From NCBI GenBank assembly GCA_002718515.1, contig PBEX01000015.1, positions 1-12,419 of the forward strand: a stretch of DNA of 12,419 nt, in the 5' to 3' direction. The position numbers and the translations under genes are program-made. Shown here in pieces: positions 1 to 7,030 of this stretch (position 1 is its first letter; each line of letters begins with the position of its first letter). A model generated the notes under the pieces. That model had not been told where the DNA came from, did no database searches, and saw only the letters and a program-made list of their open reading frames with translations. This DNA comes from Phycisphaerae bacterium (GTDB lineage Bacteria > Planctomycetota > Phycisphaerae > Phycisphaerales > SM1A02).

Positions 1-1653
1 AAAGAGTAAATCAGTTACGTTTACTGCGCCATCTACATTTACATCTGCAGCGCACCCATCACACGTTCCCCAGGCGTCAATAATAGCAAGAATGTCACTA
101 ACATTCAGAGCATTGTCACCATTGATATCGCCTAGGCAAGTTTCGCATTCATCCAGGATGCCATTGTTGTCAAGATCATCTGCTCCAAGCAAGATATCTA
201 ACAAGTCATAAGATCCATTTTTATTGCAATCGTCAAGTTCATCATCAATTGCAACAATGAACAAATCAAAGTCGTCAAGATTTACAATTCCATCTTGGTT
301 AATGTCATGAATAGCACAGGGATCATCGGGAGTTGTTTCAATCTCATAACAACTTCTGAAACCAATTGTGTCAGAGTATCCATGGAAATCATCAATTTCG
401 ACATCTCCATCACTGTCGCCATCAAACTCAAGTTGACCTAGTGATTTCAGAAACGCAAAGAGCTGTGCTTTTTCAGTTGAACTCAACTGGTTAAATGCAC
501 CTGCTGAAGATTGCCCTTGCGAACCAAATGAACCATGTTCGCTTATTGCTGCAGACATCCTCGTTTCAAAATTGCCAATATCAATTCGACCATCATGCCA
601 TAATGGGGTTCGGTAGGCAAGCCCCCAAAGTGGTGGTGTCTTTAACTCTCGTCCGGTTGCATTGCCTTGAGCAATGCCATCGCCAGAGATGCCCATGTCA
701 TGGAGCAAAAAGTCGGAGTACGGGTGAATTGTTTGACCACGAAGTGGCTCCATGATGGAAGAGCCATTGGAAGTCACAAATGTTTTTGTGTGGCAATCAA
801 CACAACCAATTTGATTGAAGATGAATTCCCCACTCATTCCGCTTTGAGGGGTTTGTGGCGGGGGTGCCAACAGTCGTTGAAAATCAGTCACTCTGTCGAT
901 GAAATCAAACCCATCAGAGTCTGATACATCTTCTGGATCACTGACTGTGTCATACGTTTCAAGCAGCTCTTCATTTCCATTTGGTGCATTTTCAATTGGC
1001 AAGAATCGGTTCGTTAATCCCATTTCATTGAGTGATGCATCTGAAGAAAAAGTAAGGATTGAAGCAATTTGAGCTTTCCAACCAAAGCGCCCAACATGAA
1101 GTTGGTCAGTTTCATCTTCGAAGTTATAAACCATGTGCGCCTTGCCGCGTATAGATTCATCTTGTTGTTTCTGATTGTCTAAGAGTGCCGAGTCTGGAAT
1201 GGCTTCCACAAAACCATAGGCTAGCGAGCCATTTGTTACACGTAAACTTGTGATGTTTGCCTCAGGAGGAACAATCTCTAAACATGCATCATTTAATGCT
1301 TGCGCTTGAAGCAGTGAGCCGCCAAGATTTGCTAGGGGATTAAACCCACCCTTTTTATCAAGCATGCCAAATACAGTCACCGTTTGATTACCCGGACCAC
1401 CAACTGGACTGTTATGACAACTTGCACAACTCGTCTGATTAAAAATTGGGCCAAGCCCATCTTCTGCTGCAAAGTCTGTTTCGTAAGCAATCTTTCCAAG
1501 CTCAAATCGTTTCATTAGTTCATCGCTAAGCGATGGAATTGGATCGCCAGGTCTTGGTTGAATGTCAACGCCAAGTGCAGAATAGGAGAGAAGCGTGCAA
1601 CAAAATAAGCTCCCGCACAGCTGTACTTTGAACTTTTGAGGAATAGTCCTCAT
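1..1653 (-). CDS. Secreted di-heme thiol-oxidoreductase-like cytochrome with dockerin-like C-terminal repeats (3' end cut by window edge)
   Basis: Read on the minus strand from ATG (1651-1653), the frame stays open for 551 codons to the window edge. AGGAG lies 9 nt before the start (1663-1667 on the plus strand). Residues about 1-28 form a signal peptide. Two c-type heme motifs follow: CASCH (76-80), inside the family context GLGPIFNQTSC, and CVDCH (284-288). PYSDFLLHDMG (311-321), PPLWGLAYRTP (340-350) and LWHDGR (351-356) match the DHOR/COG3488 family (MauG-related di-heme 'thiol oxidoreductases'). From about residue 410 the protein becomes an Asp/Asn-rich tail of dockerin or EF-hand-like units: DGDSDGD, HDINQDGIVNLDDF, DCNKNG..D..DI, and GDINGDNALNVSDI ending in AWGTC. 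A further unit is in progress at the edge. Expected location is periplasmic or surface with covalently bound heme. The physiological substrate is unknown; 'thiol oxidoreductase' is a family label only. It is divergent from the TPR/CRTAC pair. Confidence 0.9.
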   Translation of the reverse strand, partial: MRTIPQKFKVQLCGSLFCCTLLSYSALGVDIQPRPGDPIPSLSDELMKRFELGKIAYETDFAAEDGLGPIFNQTSCASCHNSPVGGPGNQTVTVFGMLDKKGGFNPLANLGGSLLQAQALNDACLEIVPPEANITSLRVTNGSLAYGFVEAIPDSALLDNQKQQDESIRGKAHMVYNFEDETDQLHVGRFGWKAQIASILTFSSDASLNEMGLTNRFLPIENAPNGNEELLETYDTVSDPEDVSDSDGFDFIDRVTDFQRLLAPPPQTPQSGMSGEFIFNQIGCVDCHTKTFVTSNGSSIMEPLRGQTIHPYSDFLLHDMGISGDGIAQGNATGRELKTPPLWGLAYRTPLWHDGRIDIGNFETRMSAAISEHGSFGSQGQSSAGAFNQLSSTEKAQLFAFLKSLGQLEFDGDSDGDVEIDDFHGYSDTIGFRSCYEIETTPDDPCAIHDINQDGIVNLDDFDLFIVAIDDELDDCNKNGSYDLLDILLGADDLDNNGILDECETCLGDINGDNALNVSDILAIIDAWGTCDGCAADVNVDGAVNVTDLLF

Positions 1654-1735
1654 ACCGCGTCACTCCTTACCTACTTAAAGATACGATATTCCAATAATTG
1701 TGGATGCAAATCCCTTTTAACTACTTTAATTGACG
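1654..1735. promoter_or_regulatory. Divergent intergenic between the di-heme protein and the TPR lipoprotein, with small palindromes
   Basis: These 82 bp must hold, or overlap, the promoters for both divergent transcripts. Two perfect short inverted repeats are visible: CAATAATTG at 1692-1700 and GGAT-GCAA-ATCC at 1702-1713. Either could be an operator, but at 4-bp arms they may be chance. A TTTAAT at 1725-1730 is a possible -10 for the plus-strand gene. No convincing -35 is seen for either direction. Confidence 0.3.
1725..1730 (+). promoter_or_regulatory. Candidate -10 box (TTTAAT) immediately before the TPR lipoprotein start
   Basis: TTTAAT ends 5 nt before the ATG at 1736, and no Shine-Dalgarno sequence is visible upstream of that ATG. 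The arrangement would fit a leaderless or near-leaderless mRNA. No good -35 lies at normal spacing, so this is weak. Confidence 0.25.
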
Positions 1736-2500
1736 ATGTTTCGAATACCAATCACAACCCTCTGTTTTCTCCTAACTTCTTTAATAGTAGTCGGTTGTGA
1801 AGCAAAAAAAGAAGAAAATGTCAAACTAGATAAGGCTTATGAAGTGCCAATACGTCTCATTTCCGAAGGCGATTTCGGCAGTGCAAGGGTGAGAGTTCGG
1901 CAACATATGGACAAACACGGTGAACAATCACAGGGATGTTTCATCATGGGGTTGAGTTATCACAATGAAAAGCGGTATGCAAAAGCAGCTGATTGGTTTG
2001 CTCGAGCAACAAAGTTTCAAGACGGTGTCTATCTACCCGCATGGCACTTCCTCGGTTGGTCAAGTTACTATCTCGGTAATGCTGATCAGTCAAAAGAAGC
2101 GTTCCAGCGGTTCCTGATTCTTCAAGGTGACGAACCAGACACTATGTTCGCGCTGGGTCTGATTGCAATGGATGATGGAAAGTCACGCAAGGCGTTGCAG
2201 TGGTTCCAAAAATCAATCGACAGATGTCAAGGGAATAAGCAACTCATGCAGGGCATCGCATCAAAATCATTTGCGAGGATGTCAGATGTTCTCGATAGTC
2301 AAGGCAGAACAGATGACGCGGTTGTGATGTATCTTCGTGCAATTGAATTGAACCCGCGGTTGTATGAAGTCTACCACCGATTATCAAACATTTACCGAAA
2401 GCGTGGCGAAACACAGTTGGCAGAGAATGCCCAGAATCAATTCTATATCACGCGTGATATCGTCAGACCTGATCTTAAACATACGAGTTTTCCAGAATGA
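1736..2500 (+). CDS. TPR-repeat lipoprotein
   Basis: The 254-residue product starts with a short charged segment and a hydrophobic stretch ending in VVGC, a lipobox with lipidated Cys21 and Glu at +2, so it is a predicted envelope lipoprotein. Residues about 45-245 are helical repeats with the TPR pattern (small residue, A..W...A). Examples are the segments with AADWFARAT, SKEAFQRFL, ALQWFQKSI and AVVMYLRAIELNP; I estimate about five units. TPRs are protein-interaction scaffolds with no catalysis. I chose ATG 1736 because it places a basic N-terminus directly before the hydrophobic core; an in-frame TTG at 1730 would add two residues. No clear ribosome-binding site is seen. The stop overlaps the start of the CRTAC gene (ATGA), so the two are almost certainly co-translated, which suggests the TPR protein partners the CRTAC protein. 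Confidence 0.85.
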   Translation: MFRIPITTLCFLLTSLIVVGCEAKKEENVKLDKAYEVPIRLISEGDFGSARVRVRQHMDKHGEQSQGCFIMGLSYHNEKRYAKAADWFARATKFQDGVYLPAWHFLGWSSYYLGNADQSKEAFQRFLILQGDEPDTMFALGLIAMDDGKSRKALQWFQKSIDRCQGNKQLMQGIASKSFARMSDVLDSQGRTDDAVVMYLRAIELNPRLYEVYHRLSNIYRKRGETQLAENAQNQFYITRDIVRPDLKHTSFPE

Positions 2501-4083
2501 AAAAATTCGTAGCCATGCTATTGCTTTGTTCATGCTCTCAGGAAGCGGCAGATCGTCACAGTTTGCAGTTCCAAGAAGTCAAGACTGAGATTGCTCCAAT
2601 CGAGTGTGGGCATGAGCCCCAACAATCTATTCTTGAAGTAAACGGTTGTGGTATGGCTTTGTTTGATTTTGACAATGACGAAGACTTAGATTTGTTTGTC
2701 ATCAGTCATGGCGGGCAAGGTCAATGCAAGTTGTATGCAAATGAATCATCAAATGGTTCAATTGTGTATCGCGATGTCACTTCAACTGCAAACATTCAAC
2801 CCAAAGGCCAACCAATGGGCGTAGCGGTTGGTGATGTCAATGGCGATTCCTTCGATGACCTGTATGTCACATGCCTTGGTCCAAACAAACTTCTCATCAA
2901 CAATGGCGATGGCTCCTTTACAGAAGATAGTCACAAAGCAAGAGTAGATGATGAAGGCTGGGGGACGAGTGCAGCGTTTGGTGACTTAGATGGTGATGGT
3001 GATTTAGACTTATATGTCTGCAATTACCTAGAGTTTGATGTGCATAACCCACCGCCAAATGCAACTTACAAAGGCGTCGATGTGCTCGGTGGGCCACATG
3101 GGCTTACCCCCCAAAAAGATGTCGTTTATGAAAACTTAGGTGATGGAACATTCGCAAGTGCAAATCAAAAGTGGGGAGTTACATCACCACCAGCATTCGG
3201 ACTGAACGTCGCGATTCTTGACTTCAATGATGATGGCAAGCAAGATATCTACGTAGGCAACGATTCCATGGCAAACAGTTTGTATCTCAATCAAGGAGAT
3301 GGGTTTATAGATGCTGGTTTTTATTCAGGTGCTGCAACAAATGGGGAAGGTTCCATGCAGGCAACAATGGGCATCGCGATTGGTGATGTGAATAATGACA
3401 GTTTGCCAGATATCTTGTCGACGAACTTTTCTAGTGATACAAACACACTGCACATCAATTCGCCGAGCGGTTTCTTTGATGACCGCACGAATCAATATGG
3501 CTTAGGATTGATGAGCCGAATGTTGTTAGGGTGGACATGTGATTTTCAAGATTTTGATGGCGATGGACATGATGACATTATCATTTTGAATGGGCACGTT
3601 TATCCCAATGCGACCATTGAAACGATGGATAGCAATCGATTACAACCGCTCACACTGATGGCGCGTTCAGGTGTTCGATTTGTTGACACAAGCAGTATCG
3701 AAGGTGAGTTTGATGACAGGGCAGGCGTCTTTGGTGATTTGGATGGGGATGGTGATGTAGACATGGTTGTTGCGCCACGGCATGGGGCAGTTAGAGTGTA
3801 TGAAAACAAAGGTGATGCATCCAACACGCTTAAACTGACGCTTCAGGGGAATGGTCAAAACTCTAAAGGACTTGGCGCAAAAGTGACGGTACATTTGAAT
3901 GATGGTTCTTCCAAAACCAAATGGAATCATGATGGCTCCGGTTTTCAATCATCGGCATCTACGCCCTTATTGTTTACATTCGCATACAACGCAAAACCTG
4001 TATCAATAGAAATTGTATGGGCCGACGGACACTCGCAATCAGTCGAGGTTGTCGGTCAACTCATGCACATCCTGCAAGAGTAA
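2497..4083 (+). CDS. CRTAC-like lipoprotein: VCBS/FG-GAP repeats plus ASPIC/UnbV domain
   Basis: The 528-residue product begins MKKFVAMLLL followed by CSC. LCSC is a usable lipobox with lipidated Cys13 and Ser at +2. About seven FG-GAP/VCBS units follow, each with a Ca2+-binding-type D-x-D/N-x-D loop and a hydrophobic strand: near residues 57-70, 111-124, 161-174, 241-253, 295-308, 351-364 and 411-425, for example DLDGDGDLDLYV. These units normally build a beta-propeller. VYENLGDGTF (210-219) and GGPHGL (198-203) are characteristic of CRTAC-type proteins. Residues about 445-528 form an ASPIC/UnbV domain (LKLTLQGNGQNSKGLGAKVTV, GSGFQSS, VEIVWADG-like end). It is an extracellular or periplasmic Ca2+-stabilised binding protein, and no catalytic site can be named. 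Its ATG overlaps the TPR gene stop and it has no strong ribosome-binding site of its own, indicating translational coupling. Confidence 0.9.
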   Translation: MKKFVAMLLLCSCSQEAADRHSLQFQEVKTEIAPIECGHEPQQSILEVNGCGMALFDFDNDEDLDLFVISHGGQGQCKLYANESSNGSIVYRDVTSTANIQPKGQPMGVAVGDVNGDSFDDLYVTCLGPNKLLINNGDGSFTEDSHKARVDDEGWGTSAAFGDLDGDGDLDLYVCNYLEFDVHNPPPNATYKGVDVLGGPHGLTPQKDVVYENLGDGTFASANQKWGVTSPPAFGLNVAILDFNDDGKQDIYVGNDSMANSLYLNQGDGFIDAGFYSGAATNGEGSMQATMGIAIGDVNNDSLPDILSTNFSSDTNTLHINSPSGFFDDRTNQYGLGLMSRMLLGWTCDFQDFDGDGHDDIIILNGHVYPNATIETMDSNRLQPLTLMARSGVRFVDTSSIEGEFDDRAGVFGDLDGDGDVDMVVAPRHGAVRVYENKGDASNTLKLTLQGNGQNSKGLGAKVTVHLNDGSSKTKWNHDGSGFQSSASTPLLFTFAYNAKPVSIEIVWADGHSQSVEVVGQLMHILQE

Positions 4084-4085
4084 TG

Positions 4086-5441
4086 TTACGTGTTAAGCGA
4101 TTTCTTAAAGATGTCTGCATTCTTGTAACTCTTTCCAAGAATGTCTTTTGCATCTGCGCCCATCCAATCATTTAAAACTGATGTGTAAACTTCTCTAAAA
4201 TCAGTAGAAAACATCAAGTCGCCTTGATCGAGTTTTGTCAGTGATGGGTGCTCGCCAAGGAGACCTGGCGTCACATGTTCACCAATCACAAACATTGGCG
4301 CTGCAGTCCCGTGATCAGTTCCGGAGCTGCCGTTTTGAGCAACTCTTCGACCAAACTCACTGAAGACCATTGTTGTCACTTTTCCAGTGTTGCCTTGTTT
4401 TGCAAGGTCATCTTGAAACGCAAGCAGCGAATCGCCAAGTTGTCTCATCAAGTTTGCATGTGAACCGATTTGGTTCGCGTGAGTGTCAAATCCGCCTAGA
4501 CTTGCGTAATAGACTCGCGTTGGCAAATCTGCTCGGACCATGGATGCGATAAGTTGAAGTTGCTGGGCAAGTTTGTTGTTTGGATAACTAACGAGTGGTC
4601 TCTTTGAAACTGCTGCGCGAATTCTATCTGAAGACACTTGAGCATCAAGCGCAGTTCGTACAAGAAAGTCAAGTTGACTGTCTTTCTCTACGCCATCAAG
4701 CGATTCTGCTCGGTTGATTTGGTCATATGATTCTTCTAATTCATTGCTTGCATTTGTACCTGCCCACTTAAAGAGTTCTTCCGTTTCAAAATTTACTGCC
4801 TTCTGGGTTTTTCCATATAGCGCTAGGGGTGCCTTATTGCCTATTGCAATAGAACCTTTCTGATCATGAGTAGGTGCACCGGCGCACGTATTGTCAAAAT
4901 AACGACCAAGCCAACCATATCCCTGCGCACTTGTGTTTCCAGTGTGCCAAATGTCAGTAGATGTAAAGTGAGAGCGATTTGGGTTTGGATAACCGACACC
5001 TTGGATAATTGAAGCATGACCTCGGTCGATGAGTTCTCGCAAACCAGTCAAGTTTGGGTGTAACCCAAAACTCTCTTGGTTTGGAAGTTCAAGCGCTGCG
5101 CCACCAGCATTGCGTGTTGAGCCCGGTTTTCCAATCGCTATTTGAGGACGACTTGAAAAATATGCATCAGATTCAAACGGCACAATTGTGTTGAGACCGT
5201 CATTGCCACCAGCTAACTGAATAACCACGAGTACGCGGTCTTCTGGTATTCCCGCTTGTGATGTGACAAGAGAGCCAACAGGTAGCATGATGCCTTTTGC
5301 TGATTGCTGCATAAACATCGGCACTGTTGCTGCCATTGATAAGAACGCCATGCCTTGTTGCATGAACAAGCGGCGACTATATGTTTCGCCATTCCCCGTA
5401 CTTTCGCAGTATTGATCATGGTCGTGATGATGGTCAGACAT
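4086..5441 (-). CDS. DUF1501 family exported protein (Tat-type leader, alkaline-phosphatase-like fold)
   Basis: The 451-residue product opens with a His-rich segment (HHHDHD, residues 4-9). A twin-arginine leader follows, SRRLFMQQG at 22-30, with a hydrophobic stretch to about residue 44, so Tat export is predicted. DUF1501 proteins belong to the alkaline-phosphatase/sulfatase-like superfamily. Visible family motifs are QLAGGNDGLN (75-84), SHFTSTDIWHTG (157-168), GGFDTH (316-321), SEFGRR (361-366) and TDHG (375-378). The conserved Asp and His residues could bind metal, but no reaction is established for the family. The length is normal. GAGG lies 7 nt before the ATG and overlaps the TGA of the upstream DUF1800 gene, with 9 bp between genes, so the two are translationally coupled. 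DUF1501 and DUF1800 genes are very often adjacent, suggesting one complex or pathway. The gene converges on CRTAC. Confidence 0.92.
   Translation of the reverse strand: MSDHHHDHDQYCESTGNGETYSRRLFMQQGMAFLSMAATVPMFMQQSAKGIMLPVGSLVTSQAGIPEDRVLVVIQLAGGNDGLNTIVPFESDAYFSSRPQIAIGKPGSTRNAGGAALELPNQESFGLHPNLTGLRELIDRGHASIIQGVGYPNPNRSHFTSTDIWHTGNTSAQGYGWLGRYFDNTCAGAPTHDQKGSIAIGNKAPLALYGKTQKAVNFETEELFKWAGTNASNELEESYDQINRAESLDGVEKDSQLDFLVRTALDAQVSSDRIRAAVSKRPLVSYPNNKLAQQLQLIASMVRADLPTRVYYASLGGFDTHANQIGSHANLMRQLGDSLLAFQDDLAKQGNTGKVTTMVFSEFGRRVAQNGSSGTDHGTAAPMFVIGEHVTPGLLGEHPSLTKLDQGDLMFSTDFREVYTSVLNDWMGADAKDILGKSYKNADIFKKSLNT
4118..4149 (+). terminator. Possible intrinsic terminator of the TPR-CRTAC transcript, inside the antisense 3' end of the DUF1501 gene
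   Basis: CATTCTTG (4118-4125) and CAAGAATG (4136-4143) form a perfect 8-bp stem with a 10-nt loop, followed by TCTTTT. It lies 35 bp past the CRTAC stop. The stem has only three G-C pairs and the U-tract is interrupted, so it could be weak or coincidental within coding sequence. No other terminator is visible in the 2-bp gap between the convergent genes. Confidence 0.35.
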
Positions 5442-5450
5442 AGGAGTGCC

Positions 5451-6944
5451 TCAACATAATTGATATTCAGGCATCGCTGTGATGAGCGTGAGCACGCCTG
5501 TAATAGTTTGATTGTTAATCTGGTTGTTTTGAGTCGTCAAGAAATCAGTCAATGAACTCAACCGGTCTTTGTTTGGTTGTTCAACCGCTAAGACTGATGT
5601 CATAAGTTGTTTTGCGATGTCTTTTGGTTCACCATCAGGATCCTCAACAAGAGACATTGCATTAAATGGAGATTGGTCTGCTTCCCATCCATACCCATCT
5701 GGTCGTAATCCTGTGAGTAAATACAAGATAGTGTTTTGTCGTGCGAACATCGTTGATGTATTAATCCAAGAACGACCGCCGTCCCATCCCTTTACTGATG
5801 GAGGTGCGAATAAGCGTTGCCCCATAAGATCTGAAGCAGCAACGAGCGTTTGAATCAGTTTCGAACGATTCGGCGTATTGAGCGTGCGGACTGCTTGCAC
5901 GATGAGTTGCAGAGGACTCTTTATGATTGCGTTCATGTTTTCAGGTGCATAGAAATGCTCCGACATGAATAAGGCACGCATGATTGGTTTCAGTTCCCAA
6001 TCCCTTCGTTTAAACAAATTGCCAAGTTGATTTACAAATGCTTTGGATGATTTTGTTGGCCCGTGTGGCAAATCGTTTACGAAGAACCTATACAGTTTTT
6101 CAATGACGTACGTAGAGACTGGCTTGCGAGTGAATATGAGGTCAACAAAATCGTCGCCATCATATGTGCCTCTGCGGCCAAAAATTGTTTTTGTGCCAGT
6201 GTCATGGAGGTTTGCCCTAAACGCAAACTCGTCATCTTCTATGTTGTATCCGGTAAGTGCTCTCGCGCCTTCCTTGATGTCATCTTCTGTGTAGCCTTCA
6301 CCTTCCCCAAGCGTGAAGAGTTCCATGAGTTCTCTAGCAAGGTTTTCGTTTGGAGAACTTTTTCGGTTTTGGTCATTGTTTAAATACTTAATCATCGCAG
6401 GGTCGTGGATGATGCCGCGAACTAAATCTTCTTTGAAGTTACCAAGCGCATGTTCTCTAAACATGTTGTTTTGAAGGAACATGTGGTAACTATTTTCGAT
6501 GGCTCGATATCCAGTAGCAAAATGACCATGCCAGAAGAGCGTCATTTTTTCTTGGAATGGTTTAGGTGTTTCAACAATTCGTTTAAACCACCATCGTTCC
6601 ATCTCTTCAATTTGTTTTCTGTCTGCGCGTTGTCTTCGTTGGCGCTCTTGTCTTAACTCTTCTAGTCTTACTTCATCCCCGCTCTGCCTTGCTTGTCTGA
6701 AACCCTCTCGCTCAGAACGGGTTGCAGGTCGCATGATGTCGGGGTCAAACTCATCTCCTCGGATGGGTTCTTTATCTTTTAACTTATCGAAATCGATGAT
6801 GTAATCGACTGCCTGCTCTAGCCCCAGATTTGCAATGGCTTTTATTTGTCTGTCTGTTCCTCCAAACCCAGAGCGAAGTAACAAATGCTTCGCTTTTTGT
6901 TCATCAAACTCATTTGGATTGAGTTGGTCTAAGGGCGTTTTCAT
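5451..6944 (-). CDS. DUF1800 family protein
   Basis: The 497-residue product shows the DUF1800 signatures in order: HLLLRSGFGGT near the N-terminus (20-30), FWHGHFATG (137-145), DPAMIKYLNN (181-190), PNENLARELMELFTLGEG (198-215), GARALTGY (226-233), PPSVKGWDGG (381-390), WINTSTMFARQN (393-404) and a C-terminal MPEYQ (491-495). Residues about 71-115 are unusually Arg/Glu/Gln-rich and probably form a long charged helix or coiled coil. No signal peptide or transmembrane segment is evident. The function of the family is unknown; its standard partner is DUF1501, which follows 9 bp downstream. The ATG (6942-6944) has GGAG 8 nt upstream (6953-6956), and that GGAG lies inside one arm of a long inverted repeat shared with the end of the upstream P-type ATPase gene. 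The gene is probably cotranscribed with the ATPase gene 74 bp upstream. Confidence 0.9.
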   Translation of the reverse strand: MKTPLDQLNPNEFDEQKAKHLLLRSGFGGTDRQIKAIANLGLEQAVDYIIDFDKLKDKEPIRGDEFDPDIMRPATRSEREGFRQARQSGDEVRLEELRQERQRRQRADRKQIEEMERWWFKRIVETPKPFQEKMTLFWHGHFATGYRAIENSYHMFLQNNMFREHALGNFKEDLVRGIIHDPAMIKYLNNDQNRKSSPNENLARELMELFTLGEGEGYTEDDIKEGARALTGYNIEDDEFAFRANLHDTGTKTIFGRRGTYDGDDFVDLIFTRKPVSTYVIEKLYRFFVNDLPHGPTKSSKAFVNQLGNLFKRRDWELKPIMRALFMSEHFYAPENMNAIIKSPLQLIVQAVRTLNTPNRSKLIQTLVAASDLMGQRLFAPPSVKGWDGGRSWINTSTMFARQNTILYLLTGLRPDGYGWEADQSPFNAMSLVEDPDGEPKDIAKQLMTSVLAVEQPNKDRLSSLTDFLTTQNNQINNQTITGVLTLITAMPEYQLC

Positions 6945-6948
6945 TTAC

Positions 6949-7030
6949 AGAACTCCAAAGTTGTCAAATCACTGTGAACCATCGTACAACGGAATGTCAA
7001 ACTTGACTATTGCTAACTTTAAGGAGTTCT
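6949..7030 (-). promoter_or_regulatory. Long-range inverted repeat that would pair the DUF1800 ribosome-binding site with the end of the ATPase gene
   Basis: Read on the minus strand, AGAACTCC-TT-AAAGTT (7030 down to 7015) is complementary to AACTTTGGAGTTCT (6962 down to 6949). That is 14 pairs with a 2-nt bulge and a 52-nt loop. The distal arm contains the GGAG of DUF1800 and ends 4 nt before its ATG. The proximal arm covers the last codons and stop of the ATPase. The loop also holds the palindromes TCACTGTGA (6969-6977) and GTCAAACTTGAC (6996-7007). No U-tract follows, so it is not a terminator. The pairing is seen directly; a role in translational coupling is inference. Confidence 0.5.

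Noticed and set aside
495..924. Two plus-strand open frames of 85-86 codons opposite the di-heme gene
   Set aside because: They are antisense to a well-supported gene whose heme and family motifs are in frame, and neither has a recognisable domain.
1638..1651. GAGGA-ATAG-TCCTC hairpin directly after the start codon of the di-heme protein
   Set aside because: A 5-bp stem is short and lies in coding sequence, while the Shine-Dalgarno site stays free. Chance is the simpler explanation.
1730..1735. TTG at 1730 as the start of the TPR lipoprotein
   Set aside because: ATG lies two codons later and neither has a ribosome-binding site, so the common start codon is preferred. The product would be almost the same.
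2640..3770. Recurring GAT/GGT-rich stretches in the CRTAC gene as a DNA repeat array
   Set aside because: They encode the Asp loops of the VCBS/FG-GAP units. Similarity is at the protein level with irregular spacing.
6962..7000. Two minus-strand TTGACA sequences (6962-6967 and 6995-7000) as -35 boxes for DUF1800
   Set aside because: Neither has a -10-like hexamer at 16-18 bp. The first would place the -10 over the start codon.
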